NCBI RefSeq assembly: GCF_001278035.1
Contig: NZ_CP009452.1
Coordinates: 4,063,501-4,127,500 of the forward strand
DNA from: Sphingopyxis sp. 113P3
GTDB taxonomy: Bacteria; Pseudomonadota; Alphaproteobacteria; Sphingomonadales; Sphingomonadaceae
Direction of reading: 5' to 3'
Length of the DNA: 64,000 nt
The notes under the pieces: model-generated
The model's input: only the letters and a program-made list of their open reading frames with translations
Told to the model about the DNA's origin: nothing
Database searches by the model: none
Shown: piece after piece, positions 57,961-64,000 of the stretch
How positions within the stretch are numbered: position 1 is the stretch's first letter
How the letters are laid out: every line of letters begins with the position of its first letter
Made by a program: the position numbers and the translations under genes

Positions 57961-57992
57961 GGGATGGCCCGCACCCGCGGCGGGGCCATCCC
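57961..57992. repeat. Perfect 10-bp inverted repeat upstream of hipBA
   Basis: GGGATGGCCC (57961-57970) and GGGCCATCCC (57983-57992) with a 12-base GC-rich loop. It lies in the 339-base gap between the small acidic gene (start 57783) and hipB (58123). The gap holds no gene otherwise: the left part is GC-rich and unfeatured, the right part is the AT-rich hip promoter. It may be a terminator or an insulating structure. Confidence 0.45.
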
Positions 57993-58016
57993 ACACCTGC
58001 GAACCCATGCTGGAAA

Positions 58017-58069
58017 TTGACAAATGACTTACAAGAAAGTCATAATATGGATTATGGCTTATGTATAAG
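58017..58069 (+). promoter_or_regulatory. hipBA promoter with three stacked dyad operators
   Basis: TTGACA (58017-58022) and CATAAT (58041-58046) are separated by 18 bases. Three perfect dyads follow each other: ATGACTT-N6-AAGTCAT (58024-58043), CATAAT-N4-ATTATG (58041-58056, covering the -10) and CTTAT-N2-ATAAG (58058-58069). This suits cooperative autorepression by HipB dimers. Strongly AT-rich compared with the surroundings. Confidence 0.75.
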
Positions 58070-58122
58070 GCAAAACTTGACTTTCGCGACGATTACGACT
58101 AAGGAAAACGAAAGGATGGTCG

Positions 58123-58473
58123 ATGGCCGACGAGACGACAAAAAAGATCCCACGCAGCTATTCGCGCTACACCCGCGAGGCTGTGCGCCTGCTGGGCGGG
58201 CTCATTCGCGCCCGGCGGATCGAACGGCGGCTGAGCGTCGAAGACCTCGCGACGCGCAGCGGCGTGTCGCGCGACATGATGCGCCGTATCGAGCAGGGCG
58301 ACCCGCGCTGCGCCATCGGCCTCGTCTTCGAGGCGGCCGCGATCGTCGGGGTCGCGCTGTTCGACAGCGACCGGGACCGTCTCGCTGGACATCTCGTCGA
58401 GCAGGAAACGAAGCTGCGCCTGCTTCCCAAGGCCGTTCACAAGCCGCGATCCGAGGTGAAGGATGACTTCTGA
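58123..58473 (+). CDS. hipB: HipB-like antitoxin (XRE family)
   Basis: A 116-residue protein with a Cro/CI-type HTH (residues 23-80: GGLIRARRIERRLSVEDLAT, RSGVSRDMMRRIEQGDPRC) and a basic C-terminal tail that would contact HipA. It overlaps hipA by 11 bases. It should repress the promoter at 58017 and neutralise HipA. Confidence 0.88.
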   Translation: MADETTKKIPRSYSRYTREAVRLLGGLIRARRIERRLSVEDLATRSGVSRDMMRRIEQGDPRCAIGLVFEAAAIVGVALFDSDRDRLAGHLVEQETKLRLLPKAVHKPRSEVKDDF

Positions 58474-59737
58474 CGTCGCGCCTGCCGGCGAAGCCTTCGT
58501 CTGGATATGGCTGCCCGGGGCAACCGAGCCGGTCGTCGCGGGCAGGCTCGCGCGCGCGAGCGATAGCCGGCTCACCTTCAACTATGGCCAAAGCTATCTG
58601 GCCCGCGCGGATGCCATCGCGATCTACGAACCCGAATTGCCGCTGCGCGCCGGCCTGATCGAGCCGGCCAGCAAGATGCAGCTGCCAAGCGCGATACGCG
58701 ATGGCTCGCCCGACGCGTGGGGCCGCCGCGTCATCATCAACCGGATCGGCGGGCGCGACGAGGGTGACCTGGCTCCAGCCGAGCTTGACGAGCTGACCTA
58801 TCTTCTCGAATCCGGCTCCGACCGGATCGGCATGCTCGATTTCCAGGCGTCGGCCACCGAATATGTACCGCGCCAGCGGCAGAATGCGACGCTCGCCGAA
58901 TTGATGGAGTCGGCCGAGCGCGTCGAGCGGGGCGTGCCGCTCACACCCGAGCTCGACCAGGCGCTACAACATGGCACATCGCTTGGCGGCGCGCGTCCCA
59001 AGGCGCTGATCGACGATGGCGCGCGAAAATATATCGCCAAATTTTCGGCGGCAGCCGACATCTATAATGTCGTGAAAGCCGAATATGTCGCGATGCGCCT
59101 CGCCGCGCACGCGGGCCTCAATGTCGCGCCGGTCAAGCTTGCGCGCGCGCTCGGCAAGGATGTGTTGCTCGTCGAGCGCTTCGACCGCGCACCCAAGGAG
59201 GACGATTGGACCCGGCGCGGCGTGGTGTCGGCGCTCACCCTCCTTGCCCTCGACGAGACCGAGGCGCGCTATGCGAGCTATGAGGATCTCGCGACCGTGA
59301 TACGTCACCGGTTCGTCGATCCCGCAGCGACGCTCGCCGAACTTTACGCGCGCATCATATTCAACATTCTGTCCGGAAACACCGACGATCATGCGCGCAA
59401 CCATGCCGCCTTCTGGGACGGCGGGACGCTGGAGCTTACGCCCGCCTATGACATCTGCCCGCAAGGCCGCACCGGCGGCGAGGCGACGCAGGCGATGCTC
59501 ATCCTCGGCAACCGGCGGTTCAGCCAATTGTCGCTGTGTCTCGAGGCCGCGCCCGTCTTTCACCTCGACGATGCGCGCGCGCGCGCCATCATCACGGGCC
59601 AGCAGGCCGCGATCGAGGCCCATTGGGACGCCGTGTGCGACGAAGCGGCGCTCGGCGGCGCCGAGCGCGCGTTCCTTTGGCGGCGGCAGTTCCTCAACCC
59701 GTTCGCCTTCGAGGGTTTTGCAGCCGTCCCGAACTGA
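58463..59737 (+). CDS. hipA: HipA-like serine/threonine kinase toxin
   Basis: A 424-residue HipA-family kinase. The N-terminal HipA_N-like subdomain is followed by the glycine loop GTSLGGARPKA (171-181), the ATP-region lysine in YIAKFSA, the catalytic NILSGNTDDHARNHA (301-315, with Asp309) and the metal-binding LTPAYD (325-330). HipA toxins phosphorylate glutamyl-tRNA synthetase and induce dormancy. Here the pair probably stabilises the mobile element. Confidence 0.9.
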   Translation: MTSDVAPAGEAFVWIWLPGATEPVVAGRLARASDSRLTFNYGQSYLARADAIAIYEPELPLRAGLIEPASKMQLPSAIRDGSPDAWGRRVIINRIGGRDEGDLAPAELDELTYLLESGSDRIGMLDFQASATEYVPRQRQNATLAELMESAERVERGVPLTPELDQALQHGTSLGGARPKALIDDGARKYIAKFSAAADIYNVVKAEYVAMRLAAHAGLNVAPVKLARALGKDVLLVERFDRAPKEDDWTRRGVVSALTLLALDETEARYASYEDLATVIRHRFVDPAATLAELYARIIFNILSGNTDDHARNHAAFWDGGTLELTPAYDICPQGRTGGEATQAMLILGNRRFSQLSLCLEAAPVFHLDDARARAIITGQQAAIEAHWDAVCDEAALGGAERAFLWRRQFLNPFAFEGFAAVPN

Positions 59738-59775
59738 CCGAGATCCCTGCGCACAAGAGCATTGGCGCAAGCCGA

Positions 59776-59801
59776 CCGGCCCCGCTCGAAAGCGGGACCG
59801 G
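59776..59801. terminator. Bidirectional hairpin between hipA and DUF736 copy 3
   Basis: CCGGCCCCGCT and AGCGGGACCGG (59776-59801) form an 11-bp stem with one wobble or mismatch and a CGAA loop. It lies in the 73-base gap between the convergent hipA (ends 59737) and DUF736 copy 3 (ends 59811). No T-run on either side, so termination is plausible but unproven. Confidence 0.5.
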
Positions 59802-59810
59802 CACGGGCTG

Positions 59811-60131
59811 TCACGACGGCGGGTTCCAGATGATGACCTTCTTCATCGGATCGTCGCCCGGCGCATTAGCGATATTGCCGTAGATGGTGCCGAACTCGGG
59901 TGCCGAAAGCGATACCGACACATATTCGGCGCCGGTGTTCTGCGAGAAGCGTTTCCAGCCGGCACCGAGCTCGAAGCCGTTCTTGCGGCTGACGATGCGG
60001 TAATCGGGCTCGCTGTCCTTGGCTTTGCGACCATTCGGGACGATCGCGATCGGCGCGGTGACGTTGAGGGTGGCGAGCGTGCCTTCGAAGCTGCCGTCCG
60101 CCTTGACGGTGAGATTTGCGATGGTGGCCAT
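59811..60131 (-). CDS. DUF736 protein, copy 3
   Basis: A 106-residue protein from ATG 60131, with AGGAG upstream on the minus strand. It is divergent from the other two copies but keeps the same plan: MATIANLTVKADGSFEGTLA at the start, RKNGFELGAGWKRFSQNTGA, and YVSVSLSAPEFGTIYGNIAN. Isolated from the transfer operon by hipBA. Confidence 0.8.
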   Translation of the reverse strand: MATIANLTVKADGSFEGTLATLNVTAPIAIVPNGRKAKDSEPDYRIVSRKNGFELGAGWKRFSQNTGAEYVSVSLSAPEFGTIYGNIANAPGDDPMKKVIIWNPPS

Positions 60132-60477
60132 GATAAAGTCTCCTGGATTGATCGGGACCATCCCGATGGCGCTTGCACGAGGGGCCGGGAGCCGCCGTCA
60201 CCGGAACATCGTGACGGGGAACCCCGAACGGGGTTGACGGCCGGAGGCGATCCGAGGCCCATAGAAAAGCGCCCTAGAGGGGTGGACGATCGACCGGGAG
60301 GCTTGCTGCCGCCGTCATTCATCGGCTATTGGACAAGGGCACTTGTGGCATCGTGCGCCACCTGTCTTTCCGCCACGACGATCCGCTGCAAGGTCGGTAG
60401 CGCCTTGAAAGCGGCAGGCGCGTTTAAGGGGTCAGAGCTTGTCCTGACTCATTGTTGCCGGGATTGGGGATGCCGCC
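60132..60477. other. Intergenic region with two small dyads
   Basis: 346 bases between divergent DUF736 copy 3 and the DUF7662 gene. It contains a short hairpin AACCCC-GAAC-GGGGTT (60220-60235) and a GTCAG-N8-CTGAC dyad (60431-60448) close to the DUF7662 start. Frames crossing it do not look like protein. Confidence 0.4.
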
Positions 60478-60729
60478 ATGGGCAAATATGATGCGCTTGG
60501 GACCTTTTTGCGAAGGTGGAAAGTCCGCAACGACGCCCCTGGTGTCCAACTGAGCTTTGCCCAGATCGAGAGCATCGTCCGCGGCTTGTTGCCGCGCGCT
60601 GCGGCCGACCCGCAATGGTGGTGCATGAACGAGCAGGCCGAGCCTCCCCACCGACGGGCTTGGCGCGAAGCGGGCTTCGATGCGATCGCCGACATGGCGG
60701 CCGAGCGTGTCTATTTCCAGCGGCGATAA
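60478..60729 (+). CDS. DUF7662 family protein
   Basis: An 83-residue protein (MGKYDALGTFLRRWKVRNDA, then LSFAQIESIVRGLLPRAAAD, WREAGFDAIADMAAERVYFQ). The pattern 'M.KYDAL..FL' plus 'F..IE.I....LP..A' plus 'W...GF' is that of a widespread small cytoplasmic domain of unknown function. It sits alone before dmeR, in the same direction. Confidence 0.75.
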   Translation: MGKYDALGTFLRRWKVRNDAPGVQLSFAQIESIVRGLLPRAAADPQWWCMNEQAEPPHRRAWREAGFDAIADMAAERVYFQRR

Positions 60730-60803
60730 GGCCCAGTCCGGAGCCTGACCTCGAACGATACCACATCCGGCTAGGCTCTGGCCTTCGCCTAAGCCCGTCG
60801 AAG

Positions 60804-60848
60804 CTGACATCTTGCCCTCGGTGCAATTATACCCTACCCCGCTATGCT
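60804..60848 (+). promoter_or_regulatory. Candidate DmeR promoter/operator
   Basis: CTGACA (60804-60809) and TATACC (60828-60833) make a plausible -35/-10 with 18 bases between. The C-tracts TACCCTACCCCGCTAT (60830-60845) flanked by ATA/TAT resemble the G/C-tract operators of RcnR/CsoR-family repressors. It abuts the dmeR ATG (60849), and the mRNA would have a leader of only a few bases. Confidence 0.5.
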
Positions 60849-61121
60849 ATGGGCCATCTGAAAGATAATAGCGAGCTTATCGCGAGGGTCAGGCGCATTG
60901 CCGGACAAGTGACCTCTGTCGAGAAGGCGCTGGTATCCGACGCGCCATGCGCGACGGTTCTCCATCGCGTCGCCGCTGTTCGCGGCGCGGTGAATGGGCT
61001 GCTGGACGAAATCATCGCCCAGCACCTGACCGCGCACGTCGCGGCCCAAGGGCTTTCCGATGACGAGCGCGCGGCGGGCGCTGACGACCTGCTTGCCGTC
61101 ATCCGTCGATATTCCAAATAG
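60849..61121 (+). CDS. dmeR: DmeR: RcnR/CsoR-family nickel/cobalt-responsive repressor
   Basis: A 90-residue four-helix protein from ATG 60849; the longer upstream frame is ignored. Metal-site residues match RcnR: His3, Cys34, His59 and His63 (MGHLKDN, SDAPCATVLH, AQHLTAH). The His near the end of the set separates it from formaldehyde-sensing FrmR, which lacks it. It is followed 10 bases later by dmeF, matching the dmeRF operons described in rhizobia. Confidence 0.88.
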   Translation: MGHLKDNSELIARVRRIAGQVTSVEKALVSDAPCATVLHRVAAVRGAVNGLLDEIIAQHLTAHVAAQGLSDDERAAGADDLLAVIRRYSK

Positions 61122-61131
61122 GCGAGACCGC

Positions 61132-62109
61132 ATGACCGCTTCGACAAACGCCGAATATCCGGCACATGATCACGTCTTCTTGGGCGCAGCCCATGATCGA
61201 AACGCCCAGCGAACGCTCTGGGTAGTCGGTCTTACGGCCGTGATGATGGTCGCCGAAATCATTGCCGGTTACGTCACCGGCTCGATGGCCCTTCTCGCCG
61301 ATGGCTTCCACATGGCGACCCATGCCGGTGCTCTCGGCCTTGCGGCGGCCGCCTATAGCTATGCCAAAAAACACCGCAATAATCCCAAATTCAGTTTCGG
61401 CACCGGCAAGGTTGGCGACCTGACCGGCTTCGCATCGGCGCTGATCCTCGGCATTTTCGCGCTCGGTATCGCGAGCGAATCCGTCACCCGATTGATCGAC
61501 CCGGTGCGCGTCGATTTCGGCAATGCCGCGCTGGTTGCGGTACTGGGCCTCCTGGTCAACATCGTGAGCGCGCTGCTGCTGATGGGAGGTTCCGATCATC
61601 ATCATCATCATCACCACCACCACCATCATCACGAACATGCGCACGCTGAGGGCGATCATCATCCCGATCATCACCACAGTCACGGCCACGATAATAATCT
61701 CCGCTCGGCCTATATGCATGTCCTTGCCGACGCACTGACGTCGGTTCTCGCGATCGCGGCCCTTCTCGCAGGGCGCTATCTTGGTCTCCATTGGATGGAC
61801 CCTGCGATGGGGATCGTCGGCGCTGTCGTGATCGCTCGCTGGTCCTGGTCCTTGATGCGCGACACGGCCGCCGTTCTGCTCGATCGAACCAATGAGCGAA
61901 TGGATAAGGCGATCCGCTACCGGGTGGGAAAATTCGGAGATGTTTGTCTGACGGACCTTCATGTATGGCGTGTGGGGCCGGAGGCCTATGCGTCGATCGT
62001 TGAAGTCGAGGGCGCGATCGATTCAGCCGCTCTGCGGCGCGAACTGATCCATATCCGCGGGATCGCCCATCTCACGATCGGGGTGCATGAACCCCGGCAA
62101 AGCGCATGA
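61132..62109 (+). CDS. dmeF: DmeF: CDF-family nickel/cobalt exporter with polyhistidine loop
   Basis: A 325-residue full-length CDF protein from ATG 61132. Six membrane helices, metal-site residues in ADGFHMATHAG (Asp57, His60 region) and MHVLADALTSV (His196, Asp200), and a cytoplasmic C-terminal domain (CLTDLHVWRVGPEAYASIVE). Between helices 4 and 5 it has 12 consecutive histidines (156-167) followed by more His/Asp. It exports Co2+/Ni2+ and perhaps Fe2+. Confidence 0.93.
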   Translation: MTASTNAEYPAHDHVFLGAAHDRNAQRTLWVVGLTAVMMVAEIIAGYVTGSMALLADGFHMATHAGALGLAAAAYSYAKKHRNNPKFSFGTGKVGDLTGFASALILGIFALGIASESVTRLIDPVRVDFGNAALVAVLGLLVNIVSALLLMGGSDHHHHHHHHHHHHEHAHAEGDHHPDHHHSHGHDNNLRSAYMHVLADALTSVLAIAALLAGRYLGLHWMDPAMGIVGAVVIARWSWSLMRDTAAVLLDRTNERMDKAIRYRVGKFGDVCLTDLHVWRVGPEAYASIVEVEGAIDSAALRRELIHIRGIAHLTIGVHEPRQSA

Positions 62110-62192
62110 GGTCGTCGGCAGGACAGTCGAAGGAAGCGCGATCCCTGGCGCTTCGCTTGTCAACTCTGGGGCGCGCAGTTACACGCGGACGC

Positions 62193-62520
62193 ATGCCGAA
62201 GCCGCGTTCCTCTCTGCCGGACCGTTTTATCCTGTCACTCTGCGCTTTGCTCATGGCGCTCTATGCGGCCACGATTCCTGCCAAGGCAGCGAATTAACTT
62301 CAGCATGCGCCGTCCTTCATGATGGCGCACGATGATAAGGACGCCGCCGACGTCTCCGTCGATGTCATTCATGACAGTGTCGATCATCATGCCGTTCATC
62401 ATGACGATGCGCCCGATGGCGACGAGGAACCGGGCGACCCCGCCTCGGGCGGCCACCATCATCATGGCGACAACGGCCCCAATCTGCTCGTTCCCCATGC
62501 GGCAATGGCGCCGACGAATA
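62193..62520 (+). pseudogene. Probable interrupted His-rich exported protein after dmeF
   Basis: A signal-peptide-like frame (ATG 62193, ILSLCALLMALYAATIPAKA) ends at a TAA at 62295. The same frame resumes at once with QHAPSFMMAHDDKDAADV, then a His/Asp-rich segment (VIHDSVDHHAVHHDDAPDGD, GGHHHHGDNGPNLLVPHAAM). Removing that stop gives one exported His-rich protein, as accompanies other pumps here. Downstream of about 62520 the frame loses protein character, so the 3' end is uncertain. It may be a true pseudogene or two small proteins. Confidence 0.4.
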
Positions 62521-62744
62521 GGTCGCCGCCGGAATCGCAGCGGCTCTCGCTGTTCTCTCCTTGTTCTCCCTCGCCGCTTTCCCGAGTTACCTTTCCGACG
62601 CATGGCCGAACGCGAGCTATAGCCCGGCTGGAAAGCGTCGCCTGCATTAAGCTCATCGAAGACTACCTCATCCGGACGCCCCCTAAAGGTAGCGTTGGCC
62701 GAACTGAGACGGCCCGGTTTGAGTCTCGGACCGCGAAAAGCGGA

Positions 62745-63398
62745 CTAGCGAGCGAAGGCCTCCGCCACGAAATCGCGGCCGAGGCGAAGTCCGACTGGAT
62801 CGACGGTATGCGCCACGCCGTAGGAGACGTGCGTCGTGACGTCGACGCCGAGACGCTTGAGCTCGCTCTCCGACATGTGCAGCGCGGCGATCGGAACCAC
62901 GGGATCGGCTGTGCCATGCACCAATAGAACGGGCGGCTTTGGGAGTTCTCCGTGGCTCAACCCGAGCGTCCCTGCCAACATGCCGGAATAGCCCACGACG
63001 GCAGCCACCGCCCGCGGTCGCCGCAGCGCGACATGCAGTGCCATCATCGTCCCTTGGCTGAAGCCGACGATGGCGAGGTCGGCCTCGCTCAGGCCATATT
63101 GCGCGAGCTTGCGGTCGATGAAGGCGTCGATCGCCGGTGCGGCCGAGGCGGCGCCCGCAGCGAGGACGGACGGCGCGAAGCCGGAAAGCCCCCACCATTG
63201 ATAGCCCGCCCCCATCGTGCCGCAGCGCTGCGGCGCGTGCGGGGCAAGAAACAAGGTGTCGGGCAGAGCCTCTTGCCACTGCGGCGCCAGCGAGATCATG
63301 TCCGTCCCGCTCGACCCGAAGCCGTGCAGCAGCAGGACGAGCTTCTTCGGGGCGCCCCCCGACCGGGGCTGCAAACTTGCTCCATTCACGATCTTCAA
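62745..63398 (-). CDS. Alpha/beta hydrolase (carboxylesterase/phospholipase-like)
   Basis: A 217-residue serine hydrolase from TTG 63398, where the family-like sequence starts (LKIVNGASLQPRSGGAPKKL); the frame could extend upstream but with no homology-like content. It has the oxyanion region LLLHGFGSSG, the nucleophile elbow GFSQG, the acid in GTADPVVP and the base in GVAHTVD. This is the esterase/lysophospholipase family that acts on small esters. It is divergent from the gene at 63499. Confidence 0.85.
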   Translation of the reverse strand: MKIVNGASLQPRSGGAPKKLVLLLHGFGSSGTDMISLAPQWQEALPDTLFLAPHAPQRCGTMGAGYQWWGLSGFAPSVLAAGAASAAPAIDAFIDRKLAQYGLSEADLAIVGFSQGTMMALHVALRRPRAVAAVVGYSGMLAGTLGLSHGELPKPPVLLVHGTADPVVPIAALHMSESELKRLGVDVTTHVSYGVAHTVDPVGLRLGRDFVAEAFAR

Positions 63399-63498
63399 AG
63401 CTCTGCCTCTTTCATGTCTGCCCAAAGCTATTTGGGCATGGGCAGCCAACCCGGCAACCACGCCACCCGAAAGCGAGCTTTTATGATATTGTCCCGGA

Positions 63499-63828
63499 AT
63501 GAAGACTGGCCTGGAACGAGTCGCCCGTGCGCTTTGCGAGCTGGATGCCAACCCACCCGACGCGACGATGGACGGCAAGCCGCTTTGGCAGGATTATCTA
63601 CCCGAGGCTTGGGCTGCAATCATGGCGGTGCGCGAACCAGACCCCGCTATGATCGGCGCTGGCACCCGTAGAGCGGCCGAGGGCATGGGCGATGACATCG
63701 GCGGGATTTATCGCGCCATGATCGATGCCGCGATGGAGGGACAACCCAACGCGCCGCCGAGCGGAGCGGAGCGTAGCGGCGCCGTCACTTGCGGCCGGTG
63801 CACGAACCGCTCCGCGGATTGGCGTTAG
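63499..63828 (+). CDS. Small conserved-looking protein, function unknown
   Basis: A 109-residue protein starting MKTGLERVARALCELDANPP and PLWQDYLPEAWAAIMAVREP, an arrangement shared by many short alphaproteobacterial hypotheticals. The C-terminal 30 residues (PSGAERSGAVTCGRCTNRSA) look unlike the rest and may be extension past a lost stop. There is only a weak ribosome site. Confidence 0.55.
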   Translation: MKTGLERVARALCELDANPPDATMDGKPLWQDYLPEAWAAIMAVREPDPAMIGAGTRRAAEGMGDDIGGIYRAMIDAAMEGQPNAPPSGAERSGAVTCGRCTNRSADWR

Positions 63829-63923
63829 CCTCGATGTAAAGCGCCCCAGCGAGCGTCACGCCTGATTGAACGCGGGCTGCCGCAGGCAGACCCTTTCGGC
63901 TCCTTCAACAGAGGAGTCGAACG

Positions 63924-64000
63924 ATGAACGAGCTTATCCAGATTGGCCCGATCAGCCCGCTGCGCCAGCGGCTGATCGACGATATGACCATGCGCCGCTT
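63924..64000 (+). CDS. Site-specific integrase (tyrosine recombinase), truncated by window end
   Basis: ATG 63924 with AGGAG 7 bases upstream; 25 residues are visible (MNELIQIGPISPLRQRLIDD then MTMRR). This N-terminus, with 'SPLRQRxIDDMxxRRF', is the usual start of the phage-type integrase that accompanies IS91-like elements. Only the first part of the SAM-like DNA-binding domain is in the window. Confidence 0.7.
   Translation, partial: MNELIQIGPISPLRQRLIDDMTMRR

Noticed and set aside
61596..61690. ATCATC-type tandem repeats
   Set aside because: They are in-frame His codons of dmeF rather than a CRISPR or independent repeat element. A similar, shorter case lies at 14645-14760 in the ATPase linker.

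Overview
The window is high-GC alphaproteobacterial DNA. Its gene content points to a sphingomonad (Sphingopyxis/Sphingobium/Novosphingobium type): a TonB-dependent receptor of the style abundant in that group, DUF736/DUF2840/DUF2285 conjugation accessory genes, a Trb-type transfer operon, and layered metal-resistance cargo. The genus is inferred from gene content and was not tested by any search.

Left end (1-7.2 kb): a DAACS-family symporter cut by the window edge, divergent from a tight run of ECF sigma factor, cystathionine beta-lyase-like PLP enzyme, TonB-dependent receptor and an FG-GAP/UnbV repeat protein. This looks like a self-contained uptake and processing locus.

Metal and metalloid island (7.4-36.7 kb). 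A minus-strand series of genes reads, in transcription order: small secreted protein, CzcC, CzcB, CzcA, DUF190 protein, SRPBCC protein, P1B-4 metal ATPase, HAE1-type RND pump, second SRPBCC protein, DsbB, DsbA, small His/Arg-rich secreted protein. Divergent from it, behind a near-ideal MerR-family promoter/operator at 22955-22985, lies a second set: DUF3703 protein, His-rich exported protein, TolC protein, lipoprotein adaptor, CzcA-type pump, ending at a clear intrinsic terminator. Then come a short CDF-type transporter, a MerR regulator with its own divergent operator, a second short CDF-type transporter, a cytochrome c-FTR1 permease, and an ars operon (arsR, thioredoxin-type arsC, glutaredoxin-type arsC, acr3, arsH) under a 38-bp palindrome.

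Conjugation module (36.7-57.8 kb, mostly minus strand). Transcribed right to left: small acidic protein, small membrane protein, DUF736, a frameshifted DUF6499/DUF2285 gene, HTH protein, DUF2840, TraF peptidase, DUF736, lytic transglycosylase, relaxase, TraG, RHH regulator, then trbB-C-D-E-J-K-L-F-G-I and DUF2274, with almost every start overlapping the previous stop. The order matches Tn4371-like integrative conjugative elements. A plus-strand insert (46.1-48.5 kb) holds a membrane-anchored LuxR-like HTH protein, two small proteins and a RadC/JAB-winged-helix fusion.

Right end (58-64 kb): a hipBA module with stacked operators, a third DUF736 gene, a DUF7662 protein, a dmeRF nickel/cobalt sensor-exporter pair whose exporter carries 12 consecutive histidines, a broken His-rich gene, an alpha/beta hydrolase, and the start of a tyrosine recombinase cut by the window edge. 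Together this looks like a mobile element carrying divalent-metal and arsenic resistance, with its own transfer machinery and a possible addiction module. No element ends, rRNA, tRNA or CRISPR were seen.
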